Below the pieces are notes generated by a model that did not search any database, was not told the DNA's origin, and saw only the letters and a program-made list of their open reading frames with translations. Below, piece after piece: positions 22,001 through 36,000 of a stretch of DNA of 64,000 nucleotides. A program made the position numbers and the translations under genes. How positions within the stretch are numbered: the first letter of the stretch is position 1; every line of letters starts with the position of its first letter. Origin of the DNA: Apostichopus japonicus (Eukaryota; Echinodermata; Holothuroidea; Aspidochirotida; Stichopodidae); contig NC_092565.1 in the NCBI RefSeq assembly GCF_037975245.1, positions 17,151,999 through 17,215,998 on the forward strand, written 5' to 3'.

Positions 22001-23479
22001 ATTAGTTAATCCGCCTAATATCTCAGTCCATACAGTGGCGCGATGGCTTGGCGCACTGTACGAGCTGATGATCGAGACTCTCTTTTGCATCCGTGGTTCG
22101 AACCCCGGTGATGACGTCTTTTGCCGATCTTTTACAGCTCGTGCCTACACGTTCACCTGTAAGTATTAGTTAATCCACCTAATATCTCAGTCCATACAGT
22201 GGCGCGATGGCTTGGCGCACTGTACGAGCTGATGATCGAGACTCTCTTTTGCGTCCGTGGTTCGAACCGCTGTGATGACGTCTTTTGCCGATCTTTTACA
22301 GCTCGTGCCTACACGTTCAGCTGTAAGTATTAGTTAATCCACCTAATATCTCAGTCCATACAGTGGCGCGATTGCTTGGCGCACTGTACGAGCTGATGAT
22401 CGAGACTCTCTTTTGCATCCGTGGTTCGAACCCCGGTGATGACGTCTTTTGCCGATCTTTTACAGCTCGTGCCTACACGGGGAGCTGTAAGTATTAGTTA
22501 ATCCACCTAATATCTCAGTCCATACAGTGGCGCGATGGCTTGGCGCACTGTACGAGCTGATGATCGAGACTCTCTTTTGCATCCGTGGTTCGAACCCCGG
22601 TGATGACGTCTTTTGCCGATCTTTTACAGCTCGTGCCTACACGGGGAGCTGTAAGTATTAGTTGATCCACCTAATATCTCAGTCCATACAGTGGCGCGAT
22701 GGCTTGGCGCACTGTACGAGCTGATGATCGAGACTCTCTTTTGCATCCGTGGTTCGAACCCCTGTGATGACGTCTTTTGCCGATCTTTTACAGCTCGTGC
22801 CTACACGGGGAGCTGTAAGTATTAGTTAATCCACCTAATATCTCAGTCCATACAGTGGCGCGATGGCTTGGCGCACTGTACGAGCTGATGATCGAGACTC
22901 TCTTTTGCATCCGTGGTTCGAACCCCTGTGATGACGTCTTTTGCCGATCTTTTACAGCTCGTGCCTACACGGGGAGCTGTAAGTATTAGTTAATCCACCT
23001 AATATCTCAGTCCATACAGTGGCGCGATGGCTTGGCGCACTGTACGAGCTGATGATCGAGACTCTCTTTTGCATCCGTGGTTCGAACCCCTGTGATGACG
23101 TCTTTTGCCGATCTTTTACAGCTCGTGCCTACACTGGGAGCTGTAAGTATTAGTTAATCCACCTAATATCTCAGTCCATACAGTGGCGCGATGGCTTGGC
23201 GCACTGTACGAGCTGATGATCGAGACTCTCTTTTGCGTGAGTGGTTCGAACCCCTGTGATGACGTCTTTTGCCGATCTTTTACAGCTCGTGCCTACACGT
23301 TCAGCTGTAAGTATTAGTTAATCCACCTAATATCTCAGTCCATACAGTGGCGCGATGGCTTGGCGCACAGTACGAGCTGATGATCGAGACTCTCTTTTGC
23401 ATCCGTGGTTCGAACACCGGTGATGACGTCTTTTGCCGATCTTTTACAGCTCGTGCCTACACGTTCAGCTGTAAGTATT

Positions 23480-25560
23480 AGTTAATCCACCTAATATCTC
23501 AGTCCATACAGTGGCGCGATGGCTTGGGGCACTGTACGAGCTGATGATCGAGACTCTCTTTTGCGTCCGTGGTTCGAACCCCTGTGATGACGTCTTTTGC
23601 CGATCTTTTACAGCTCGTGCCTACACTGGGAGCTGTAAGTATTATTTAATCCACCTAATATCTCAGTCCATACAGTGGCGCGATGGCTTGGCGCACAGTA
23701 CGAGCTGATGATCGAGACTCTCTTTTGCATCCGTGGTTCGAACACCGGTGATGACGTCTTTTGCCGATCTTTTACAGCTCGTGCCTACACTGGGAGCTGT
23801 AAGTATTATTTAATCCACCTAATATCTCAGTCCATACAGTGGCGCGATGGCTTGGCGCACTGTACGAGCTGATGATCGAGACTCTCTTTTGCATCCGTGG
23901 TTCGAACCCCTGTGATGACGTCTTTTGCCGATCTTTTACAGCTCGTGCCTACACTGGGAGCTGTAAGTATTAGTTAATCCACCTAATATCTCAGTCCATA
24001 CAGTGGCGCGATGGCTTGGCGCACTGTACGAGCTGATGATCGAGACTCTCTTTTGCATCCGTGGTTCGAACCCCGGTGATGACGTCTTTTGCCGATCTTT
24101 TACAGCTCGTGCCTACACTGGGAGCTGTAAGTATTAGTTAATCCACCTAATATCTCAGTCCATACAGTGGCGCGATGGCTTGGCGCACTGTACGAGCTGA
24201 TGATCGAGACTCTCTTTTGCATCCGTGGTTCGAACCCCTGTGATGACGTCTTTTGCCGATCTTTTACAGCTCGTGCCTACACTGGGAGCTGTAAGTATTA
24301 GTTAATCCACCTAATATCTCAGTCCATACAGTGGCGCGATGGCTTGGCGCACTGTACGAGCTGATGATCGAGACTCTCTTTTGCATCCGTGGTTCGAACC
24401 CCGGTGATGACGTCTTTTGCCGATCTTTTACAGCTCGTGCCTACACTGTGAGCTGTAAGTATTAGTTAATCCACCTAATATCTCAGTCCATACAGTGGCG
24501 CGATGGCTTGGCGCACTGTACGAGCTGATGATCGAGACTCTCTTTTGCATCCGTGGTTCGAACCCCGGTGATGACGTCTTTTGCCGATCTTTTACAGCTC
24601 GTGCCTACACGGGGAGCTGTAAATATTAGTTAATCCACCTAATATCTCAGTCCATACAGTGGCGCGATGGCTTGGCGCACTGTACGAGCTGATGATCGAG
24701 ACTCTCTTTTGCGTCCGTGGTTCGAACCCCGGTGATGACGTCTTCTGCCGATCTTTTACAGCTCGTGCCTACACTGGGAGCTGTAAGTATTAGTTAATCC
24801 ACCTAATATCTCAGTCCATACAGTGGCGCGATGGCTTGGCGCACTGTACGAGCTGATGATCGAGACTCTCTTTTGCGTCCGTGGTTCGAACCCCTGTGAT
24901 GACGTCTTTTGCCGATCTTTTACAGCTCGTGCCTACACTGGGAGCTGTAAGTATTAGTTAATCCACCTAATATCTCAGTCCATACAGTGGCGCGATGGCT
25001 TGGCGCACAGAACGAGCTGATGATCGAGACTCTCTTTTGCATCCGTGGTTCGAACACCGGTGATGACGTCTTTTGCCGATCTTTTACAGCTCGTGCCTAC
25101 ACTGGGAGCTGTAAGTATTAGTTAATCCACCTAATATCTCAGTCCATACAGTGGCGCGATGGCTTGGCGCACTGTACGAGCTGATGATCGAGACTCTCTT
25201 TTGCATCCGTGGTTCGAACCCCGGTGATGACGTCTTTTGCCGATCTTTTACAGCTCGTGCCTACACGTTCAGCTGTAAGTATTAGTTAATCCACCTAATA
25301 TCTCAGTCCATACAGTGGCGCGATGGCTTGGCGCACTGTACGAGCTGATGATCGAGACTCTCTTTTGCATCCGTGGTTCGAACCCCGGTGATGACGTCTT
25401 TTGCCGATCTTTTACAGCTCGTGCCTACACGTTCAGCTGTAAGTATTAGTTAATCCACCTAATATCTCAGTCCATACAGTGGCGCGATGGCTTGGCGCAC
25501 TGTACGAGCTGATGATCGAGACTCTCTTTTGCATCCGTGGTTCGAACCCCGGTGATGACG
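23480..25560 (+). repeat. Higher-order segment, second copy (6,560-bp displacement)
   Basis: This is the partner of 16920-19000 with the same marker order. A private GGCTTGGGGC occurs near 23522. Intervening monomers are not conserved between the copies, so this is a displaced rather than an adjacent duplication. Confidence 0.8.
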
Positions 25561-26009
25561 TCTTTTGCCGATCTTTTACAGCTCGTGCCTACACGTTCAG
25601 CTGTAAGTATTAGTTAATCCACCTAATATCTCAGTCCATACGGTGGCGCGATGGCTTGGCGCACTGTACGAGCTGATGATCGAGACTCTCTTTTGCATCC
25701 GTGGTTCGAACCCCGGTGATGACGTCTTTTGCCGATCTTTTACAGCTCGTGCCCACACTGGGAGCTGTAAGTATTAGTTAATCCACCTTATATCTCAGTC
25801 CATACAGTGGCGCGATGGCTTGGCGCACTGTACGAGCTGATGATCGAGACTCTCTTTTGCATCCGTGGTTCGAACCCCGGTGATGACGTCTTTTGCCGAT
25901 CTTTTACAGCTCGTGCCTACACTGGGAGCTGTAAGTATTAGTTAATCCACCTAATATCTCAGTCCATACAGTGGCGCGATGGCTTGGCGCACTGTACGAG
26001 CTGATGATC

Positions 26010-27015
26010 GAGACTCTCTTTTTCATCCGTGGTTCGAACCCCGGTGATGACGTCTTTTGCCGATCTTTTACAGCTCGTGCCTACACTGGGAGCTGTAAGT
26101 ATTAGTTAATCCACCTAATATCTCAGTCCATACAGTGGCGCGATGGCTTGGCGCACTGTACGAGCTGATGATCGAGACTCTCTTTTTCATCCGTGGTTCG
26201 AACCCCGGTGATGACGTCTTTTGCCGATCTTTTACAGCTCGTGCCTACACTGGGAGCTGTAAGTATTAGTTAATCCACCTAATATCTCAGTCCATACAGT
26301 GGCGCGATGGCTTGGCGCACTGTACGAGCTGATGATCGAGACTCTCTTTTGCATCCGTGGTTCGAACCCCGGTGATGACGTCTTTTGCCGATCTTTTACA
26401 GCTCGTGCCTACACTGGGAGCTGTAAGTATTAGTTAATCCACCTAATATCTCAGTCCATACAGTGGCGCGATGGCTTGGCGCACTGTACGAGCTGATGAT
26501 CGAGACTCTCTTTTTCATCCGTGGTTCGAACCCCGGTGATGACGTCTTTTGCCGATCTTTTACAGCTCGTGCCTACACTGGGAGCTGTAAGTATTAGTTA
26601 ATCCACCTAATATCTCAGTCCATACAGTGGCGCGATGGCTTGGCGCACTGTACGAGCTGATGATCGAGACTCTCTTTTTCATCCGTGGTTCGAACCCCGG
26701 TGATGACGTCTTTTGCCGATCTTTTACAGCTCGTGCCTACACTGGGAGCTGTAAGTATTAGTTAATCCACCTAATATCTCAGTCCATACAGTGGCGCGAT
26801 GGCTTGGCGCACTGTACGAGCTGATGATCGAGACTCTCTTTTTCATCCGTGGTTCGAACCCCGGTGATGACGTCTTTTGCCGATCTTTTACAGCTCGTGC
26901 CTACACTGGGAGCTGTAAGTATTAGTTAATCCACCTAATATCTCAGTCCATACAGTGGCGCGATGGCTTGGCGCACTGTACGAGCTGATGATCGAGACTC
27001 TCTTTTTCATCCGTG
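26010..27015 (+). repeat. Run of monomers with a CTTTTTCATCC variant
   Basis: Six of seven consecutive monomers read CTCTCTTTTTCATCC instead of CTCTCTTTTGCATCC (near 26020, 26184, 26512, 26676, 26840 and 27004; the one near 26350 is normal). The G to T change creates a T5 run between the A and B boxes. The cluster shows very local spread of one variant. Confidence 0.8.
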
Positions 27016-30000
27016 GTTCGAACCCCGGTGATGACGTCTTTTGCCGATCTTTTACAGCTCGTGCCTACACGGGGAGCTGTAAGTATTAGTTAATCCACCT
27101 AATATCTCAGTCCATACAGTGGCGCGATGGCTTGGCGCACTGTACGAGCTGATGATCGAGACTCTCTTTTGCATCCGTGGTTCGAACCCCGGTGATGACG
27201 TCTTTTGCCGATCTTTTACAGCTCGTGCCTACACGGGAGCTGTAAGTATTAGTTAATCCACCTAATATCTCAGTCCATACAGTGGCGCGATGGCTTGGCG
27301 CACTGTACGAGCTGATGATCGAGACTCTCTTTTGCATCCGTGGTTCGAACCCCGGTTATGACGTCTTTTGCCGATCTTTTACAGCTCGTGCCTACACGTT
27401 CAGCTGTAAGTATTAGTTAATCCACCTAATATCTCAGTCCATACAGTGGCGCGATGGCTTGGCGCACTGTACGAGCTGATGATCGAGACTCTCTTTTGCG
27501 TCCGTGGTTCGAACCCCGGTGATGACGTCTTTTGCCAATCTTTTACAGCTCGTGCCTACACGTTCACCTGTAAGTATTAGTTAATCCACCTAATATCTCA
27601 GTCCATACAGTGGCGCGATGGCTTGGCGCACTGTACACGCTGATGATCGAGACTCTCTTTTGCATCCGTGGTTCGAACCCCTGTGATGACGTCTTTTGCC
27701 GATCTTTTACAGCTCGTGCCTACATTGTGATCTGTAACTATTAGTTAATCCACCTAATATCTCAGTCCATACAGTGGCGCGATGGCTTGGCGCACTGTAC
27801 GAGCTGATGATCGAGACTCTCTTTTGCATCCGTGGTTCGAACCCCGGTGATGACGTCTTTTGCCGATCTTTTACAGCTCGTGCCTACACGTTCCGCTGTA
27901 AGTATTAGTTAATCCACCTAATATCTCAGTCCATACAGTGGCGCGATGGCTTGGCGCACTGTACGAGCTGATGATCGAGACTCTCTTTTGCATCCGTGGT
28001 TCGAACCCCGGTGATGACGTCTTTTGCCGATCTTTTACAGCTCGTGCCTACACTGGGAGCTGTAAGTATTAGTTAATCCACCTAATATCTCAGTCCATAC
28101 AGTGGCGCGATGGCTTGGCGCACTGTACGAGCTGATGATCGAGACTCTCTTTTGCATCCGTGGTTCGAACCAAGGTGATGACGTCTTTTGCCGATCTTTT
28201 ACAGCTCGTGCCTACACGGGGAGCTGTAAGTATTAGTTATTCCACCTTGTATCTCAGTCCATACAGTGGCGCGATGGCTTGGCGCACCGTACCAGCTGAT
28301 GATCGAGACTCTCTTTTGCATCCGTGGTTCGAACCCCGGTGATGACGTCTTTTGCCGATCTTTTACAGCTCGTTCCCACACGTTCAGCTGTAAGTATTAG
28401 TTAATCCACCTAATATCTCAGTCCATACAGTGGCGCGATGGCTTGGCGCACCGTACCAGCTGATAATCGAGACTCTCTTTTGCATCCGTGGTTCGAACCC
28501 CGGTGATGACGTCTTTTGCCGATCTTTTACAGCTCGTGCCTACACGTTCAGCTGTAAGTATTAGTTAATCCACCTAATATCTCAGTCCATACAGTGGCGC
28601 GATGGCTTGGCGCACTCTACGAGCTGATGATCGAGACTCTTTTTTGCATCCGTGGTTCGAACCCCTGTGATGACGTCTTTTGCCGATCTTTTACAGCTCG
28701 TGCCTACATTGTGATCTGTAACTATTAGTTAATCCACCTAATATCTCAGTCCATACAGTGGCGCGATGGCTTGGCGCACTGTACGAGCTGATGATCGAGA
28801 CTCTCTTTTGCATCCGTGGTTCGAACACCGGTGATGACGTCTTTTGCCGATCTTTTACAGCTCGTGCCTTCACTGGGAGCTGTAAGTATTAGTTAATCCA
28901 CCTAATATCTCAGTCCATACAGTGGCGCGATGGCTTGGCGCACTGTACGAGCTGATGATCGAGACTCTCTTTTGCATCCGTGGTTCGAACCCCGGTGATG
29001 ACGTCTTTTGCCGATCTTTTACAGCTCGTGCCTACACGGGGAGCTGTAAGTATTAGTTAATCCACCTAATATCTCAGTCCATACAGTGGCGCGATGGCTT
29101 GGCGCACTGTACGAGCTGATGATCGAGACTCTCTTTTGCATCCGTGGTTCGAACCCCGGTCATGACGTCTTTTGCCGATCTTTTACAGCTCGTGCCTACA
29201 CGTTCAGCTGTAAGTATTAGTTAATCCACCTCTTATCTCAGCCCATACAGTGGCGCGATGGCTTGGCGCACTGTACGAGCTGATGATCGAGACTCTCTTT
29301 TGCGTCCGTGGTTCGAACCCCGGTGATGACGTCTTTTGCCGATCTTTTACAGCTCGTGCCCACACGTTCAGCTGTAAGTATTAGTTAATCCACCTAATAT
29401 CTCAGTCCATACAGTGGCGCGATGGCTTGGCGCACTGTACGAGCTGATGATCGAGACTCTCTTTTGCATCCGTGGTTCGAACCCCGGTGATGACGTCTTT
29501 TGCCGATCTTTTACAGCTCGTGCCTACACGGGGAGCTGTAAGTATTAGTTAATCCACCTAATATCTCAGTCCATACAGTGGCGCGATGGCTTGGCGCACT
29601 GTACGAGCTGATGATCGAGACTCTCTTTTGCATCCGTGGTTCGAACCCCTGTGATGACGTCTTTTGCCGATCTTTTACAGCTCGTGCCTACATTGTGATC
29701 TGTAACTATTAGTTAATCCACCTAATATCTCAGTCCATACAGTGGCGCGATGGCTTGGCGCACTGTACGAGCTGATGATCGAGACTCTCTTTTGCATCCG
29801 TGGTTCGAACCCCGGTGATGACGTCTTTTGCCGATCTTTTACAGCTCGTGCCTACACGTTCAGCTGTAAGTATTAGTTAATCCACCTAATATCTCAGTCC
29901 ATACAGTGGCGCGATGGCTTGGCGCACTGTACGAGCTGATGATCGAGACTCCCTTTTGCATCCGTGGTTCGAACCCCGGTGATGACGTCTTTTGCCGATC

Positions 30001-33000
30001 TTTTACAGCTCGTGCCTACATTGTGAGCTGTAACTATTAGTTAATCCACCTAATATCTCAGTCCATACAGTGGCGCGATGGCTTGGCGCACTGTACGAGC
30101 TGATGATCGAGACTCTCTTTTGCATCCGTGGTTCGAACCCCTGTGATGACGTCTTTTGCCGATCTTTTACAGCTCGTGCCTACATTGTGATCTGTAACTA
30201 TTAGTTAATCCACCTAATATCTCAGTCCATACAGTGGCGCGATGGCTTGGCGCACTGTACGAGCTGATGATCGAGACTCTCTTTTGCATCCGTGGTTCGA
30301 ACCCCGGTGATGACGTCTTTTGCCGATCTTTTACAGCTCGTGCCTACACGGGGAGCTGTAAGTATTAGTTAATCCACCTAATATCTCAGTCCATACAGTG
30401 GCGCGATGGCTTGGCGCACTGTACGAGCTGATGATCGAGACTCTCTTTTGCATCCGTGGTTCGAACCCCGGTGATGACGTCTTTTGCCGATCTTTTACAG
30501 CTCGTGCCTACACGTTCAGCTGTAAGTATTAGTTAATCCACCTTGTATCTCAGCCCATACAGTGGCGCGATGGCTTGGCGCACTGTACGAGCTGATGATC
30601 GAGACTCTCTTTTGCGTCCGTGGTTCGAACCCCGGTGATGACGTCTTCTGCCGATCTTTTACAGCTCGTGCCTACACGTTCACCTGTAAGTATTAGTTAA
30701 TCCGCCTAATATCTCAGTCCATACAGTGGCGCGATGGCTTGGCGCACTGTACGAGCTGATGATCGAGACTCTCTTTTGCATCCGTGGTTCGAACCCCGGT
30801 GATCATGTCTTTTGCCGATCTTTTACAGCTCGTGCCTACACGGGGAGCTGTAAGTATTAGTTAATCCACCTAATATCTCAGTCCATACAGTGGCGCGATG
30901 GCTTGACGCACTGTACGAGCTGATGATCGAGACTCTCTTTTGCGTCCGTGGTTCGAACCCCGGTGATGACGTCTTCTGCCGATCTTTTACAGCTCGTGCC
31001 TACACGTTCAGTTGTAAGTATTAGTTAATCCACCTTGTATCTCAGTCCATACAGTGGCGTGATGGCTTGGCGCACTGTACGAGCTGATGATCGAGACTCT
31101 CTTTTGCGTCCGTGGTTCGAACCCCGGTGATGACGTCTTCTGCCGATTTTTTACAGCTCGTGCCTACACGTTCACCTGTAAGTATTAGTTAATCCGCCTA
31201 ATATCTCAGTCCATACAGTGCCGCGATGGCTTGGCGCACTGTACGCGCTGATGATCGAGACTCTCTTTTGCATCCGTGGTTCGAACCCCGGTGATGACGT
31301 CTTCTGCCGATCTTTTACAGCTCTTGCCGACACGTTCCGCTGTAAGTATTAGTTAATCCACCTAATATCTCAGTCCATACAGTGGCGCGATGGCTTGGCG
31401 CACTGTACGAGCTGATGATCGAGACTCTCTTTTGCGTCCGTGGTTCGAACCCCTTTGATGACGTCTTTTGCCGATCTTTTACAGCTCGTTCCCACACGTT
31501 CAGCTGTAAGTATTAGTTAATCCACCTAATATCTCAGTCCATACAGTGGCGCAATGGCTTGGCGCACCGTACCAGCTGATGATCGAGACTCTCTTTTGCA
31601 TCCGTGGTTCGAACCCCGGTGATGACGTCTTTTGCCGATCTTTTACAGCTCGTGCCCACACGTTCAGCTGTAAGTATTAGTTAATCCACCTAATATCTCA
31701 GTCCATACAGTGGCGCGATGGCTTGGCGCACTGTACGAGCTGATGATCGAGACTCTCTTTGCATCCGTGGTTCGAACCCCGGTGATGACGTCTTTTGCCG
31801 ATCTTTTACAGCTCGTGCCTACACGGGGAGCTGTAAGTATTAGTTAATCCACCTAATATCTCAGTCCATACAGTGGCGCGATGGCTTGGCGCACTGTACG
31901 AGCTGATGATCGAGACTCTCTTTTGCATCCGTGGTTCGAACCCCTGTGATGACGTCTTTTGCCGATCTTTTACAGCTCGTGCCTACATTGTGATCTGTAA
32001 CTATTAGTTAATCCACCTAATATCTCAGTCCATACAGTGGCGCGATGGCTTGGCGCACTGTACGAGCTGATGATCGAGACTCTCTTTTGCATCCGTGGTT
32101 CGAACCCCTGTGATGACGTCTTTTGCCGATCTTTTACAGCTCGTGCCTACACGTTCAGCTGTAAGTATTAGTTAATCCACCTAATATCTCAGTCCATACA
32201 GTGGCGCGATGGCTTGGCGCACTGTACGAGCTGATGATCGAGACTCTCTTTTGCATCCGTGGTCCGAACCCCGGTGATGACGTCTTTTGCCGATCTTTTA
32301 CAACTCGTGCCTACACTGGGAGCTGTAAGTATTAGTTAATCCACCTAATATCTCAGTCCATACAGTGGCGCGATGGCTTGGCGCACTGTACGAGCTGATG
32401 ATCGAGACTCTCTTTTGCATCCGTGGTTCGAACCCCGGTGATGACGTCTTTTGCCGATCTTTTACAGCTCGTGCCTACATTGTGAGCTGTAACTATTAGT
32501 TAATCCACCTAATATCTCAGTCCATACAGTGGCGCGATGGCTTGGCGCACTGTACGAGCTGATGATCGAGACTCTCTTTTGCATCCGTGGTTCGAACCCC
32601 GGTGATGACGTCTTTTGCCGATCTTTTACAGCTCGTGCCAACACGGGGAGCTGCAAGTATTAGTTAATCCACCTAATATCTCAGTCCATACAGTGGCGCG
32701 ATGGCTTGGCGCACCGTACCAGCTGATGATCGAGACTCTCTTTTGCATCCGTGGTTCGAACCCCGGTGATGACGTCTTTTGCCGATCTTTTACAGCTCGT
32801 GCCCACACGTTCAGCTGTAAGTATTAGTTAATCCACCTAATATCTCAGTCCATACAGTGGCGCGATGGCTTGGCGCACTGTACGAGCTGATGATCGAGAC
32901 TCTCTTTTGCATCCGTGGTTCGAACCCCGGTGATGACGTCTTTTGCCGATCTTTTACAGCTCGTGCCTACACGTTCAGCTGTAAGTATTAGTTAATCCAC

Positions 33001-36000
33001 CTAATATCTCAGTCCATACAGTGGCGCGATGGCTTGGCGCACTGTACGAGCTGATGATCGAGACTCTCTTTTGCATCCGTGGTTCGAACCCCTGTGATGA
33101 CGTCTTTTGCGATCTTTTACAGCTCGTGCCTACATTGTGATCTGTAACTATTAGTTAATCCACCTAATATCTCAGTCCATACAGTGGCGCGATGGCTTGG
33201 CGCACTGTACGAGCTGATGATCGAGACTCTCTTTTGCATCCGTGGTTCGAACCCCGGTGATGACGTCTTTTGCCGATCTTTTACAGCTCGTGCCTTCACT
33301 GGGAGCTGTAAGTATTAGTTAATCCACCTAATATCTCAGTCCATACAGTGGCGCGATGGCTTGGCGCACTGTACGAGCTGATGATCGAGACTCTCTTTTG
33401 CATCCGTGGTTCGAACCCCGGTGATGACGTCTTTTGCCGATCTTTTACAGCTCGTGCCTACACGTTCCGCTGTAAGTATTAGTTAATCCACCTAATATCT
33501 CAGTCCATACAGTGGCGCGATGGCTTGGCGCACTGTACGAGCTGATGATCGAGACTCTCTTTTGCATCCGTGGTTCGAACCCCGGTGATGACGTCTTTTG
33601 CCGATCTTTTACAGCTCGTGCCTACACGTTCAGCTGTAAGTATTAGTTAATCCACCTTGTATCTCAGCCCATACAGTGGCGCGATGGCTTGGCGCACTGT
33701 ACGAGCTGATGATCGAGACTCTCTTTTGCGTCCGTGGTTCGAACCCCGGTGATGACGTCTTCTGCCGATCTTTTACAGCTCGTGCCTACACGTTCACCTG
33801 TAAGTATTAGTTAGTCCGCCTAATATCTCAGTCCATACAGTGGCGCGATGGCTTGGCGCACTGTACGAGCTGATGATCGAGACTCTCTTTTGCATCCGTG
33901 GTTCGAATCCCGGTGATCATGTCTTTTGCCGATCTTTTACAGCTCGTGCCTACACGGGGAGCTGTAAGTATTAGTTAATCCACCTAATATCTCAGTCCAT
34001 ACAGTGGCGCGATGGCTTGGCGCACTGTACGAGCTGATGATCGAGACTCTCTTTTGCGTCCGTGGTTCGAACCCCGGTGATGACGTCTTCTGCCGATCTT
34101 TTACAGCTCGTGCCTACACGTTCAGTTGTAAGTATTAGTTAATCCACCTTGTATCTCAGTCCATACAGTGGCGCGATGGCTTGGCGCACTGTACGAGCTG
34201 ATGATCGAGACTCTCTTTTGCGTCCGTGGTTCGAACCCCGGTGATGACGTCTTCTGCCGATTTTTTACAGCTCGTGCCTACACGTTCACCTGTAAGTATT
34301 AGTTAATCCGCCTAATATCTCAGTCCATACAGTGGCGCGATGGCTTGGCGCACTGTACGCGCTGATGATCGAGACTCTCTTTTGCGTCCGTGGTTCGAAC
34401 CCCGGTGATGACGTCTTCTGCCGATCTTTTACAGCTCGTGCCGACACGTTCCGCTGTAAGTATTAGTTAATCCACCTAATATCTCAGTCCATACAGTGGC
34501 GCGATGGCTTGGCGCACTGTACGAGCTGATGATCGAGACTCTCTTTTGCGTCCGTGGTTCGAACCCCTGTGATGACGTCTTTTGCCGATCTTTTACAGCT
34601 CGTTCCCACACGTTCAGCTGTAAGTATTAGTTAATCCACCTAATATCTCAGTCCATACAGTGGCGCGATGGCTTGGCGCACCGTACCAGCTGATGATCGA
34701 GACTCTCTTTTGCATCCGTGGTTCGAACCCCGGTGATGACGTCTTTTGCCGATCTTTTACAGCTCGTGCCCACACGTTCAGCTGTAAGTATTAGTTAATC
34801 CACCTAATATCTCAGTCCATACAGTGGCGCGATGGCTTGGCGCACTGTACGAGCTGATGATCGAGACTCTCTTTTGCATCCGTGGTTCGAACCCCGGTCA
34901 TGACGTCTTTTGCCGATTTTTTACAGCTCGTGCCTACACGGGGAGCTGTAAGTATTAGTTAATCCACCTAATATCTCAGTCCATACAGTGGCGCGATGGC
35001 TTGGCGCACTGTACGAGCTGATGATCGAGACTCTCTTTTGCATCCGTGGTTCGAACCCCTGTGATGACGTCTTTTGCCGATCTTTTACAGCTCGTGCCTA
35101 CATTGTGATCTGTAACTATTAGTTAATCCACCTAATATCTCAGTCCATACAGTGGCGCGATGGCTTGGCGCACTGTACGAGCTGATGATCGAGACTCTCT
35201 TTTGCATCCGTGGTTCGAACCCCGGTGATGACGTCTTTTGCCGATCTTTTACAGCTCGTGCCTACACGTTCAGCTGTAAGTATTAGTTAATCCACCTAAT
35301 ATCTCAGTCCATACAGTGGCGCGATGGCTTGGCGCACTGTACGAGCTGATGATCGAGACTCCCTTTTGCATCCGTGGTTCGAACCCCGGTGATGACGTCT
35401 TTTGCCGATCTTTTACAGCTCGTGCCTACATTGTGAGCTGTAACTATTAGTTAATCCACCTAATATCTCAGTCCATACAGTGGCGCGATGGCTTGGCGCA
35501 CTGTACGAGCTGATGATCGAGACTCTCTTTTGCATCCGTGGTTCGAACCCCGGTGATGACGTCTTTTGCCGATCTTTTACAGCTCGTGCCTACGCGTTCA
35601 GCTGTAAGTATTAGTTAATCAACCTAATATCTCAGTCCATACAGTGGCGCGATGGCTTGGCGCACTGTACGAGCTGATGATCGAGACTCTCTTTTGCATC
35701 CGTGGTCCGAACCCCGGAGATGACGTCTTTTGCAGATCTTTTACAGCTCGTGCCTACACGTTCAGCTGTAAGTATTAGTTAATCCACCTAATATCTCAGT
35801 CCATACAGTGGCGCGATGGCTTGGCGCACTGTACGAGCTGATGATCGAGACTCCCTTTTGCATCCGTGGTTCGAACCCCGGTGATGACGTCTTTTGCCGA
35901 TCTTTTACAGCTCGTGCCTACATTGTGAGCTGTAACTATTAGTTAATCCACCTAATATCTCAGTCCATACAGTGGCGCGATGGCTTGGCGCACTGTACGA

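Larger units (their letters stand above)
8941..27070 (+). repeat. Satellite zone 2: dominated by the actggg cassette
   Basis: From 8941 the usual cassette is ACTGGGAG, with interspersed ACGTTCAG and ACGGGGAG monomers. Recurrent marker monomers (CGAACCGCTGTG followed by GCGATTGCTT) occur near 10371, 12505, 14689, 15541, 19641 and 22265. This shows that short groups of monomers were copied together. The zone ends at about 27070, where ACTGGG becomes rare. Confidence 0.8.
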
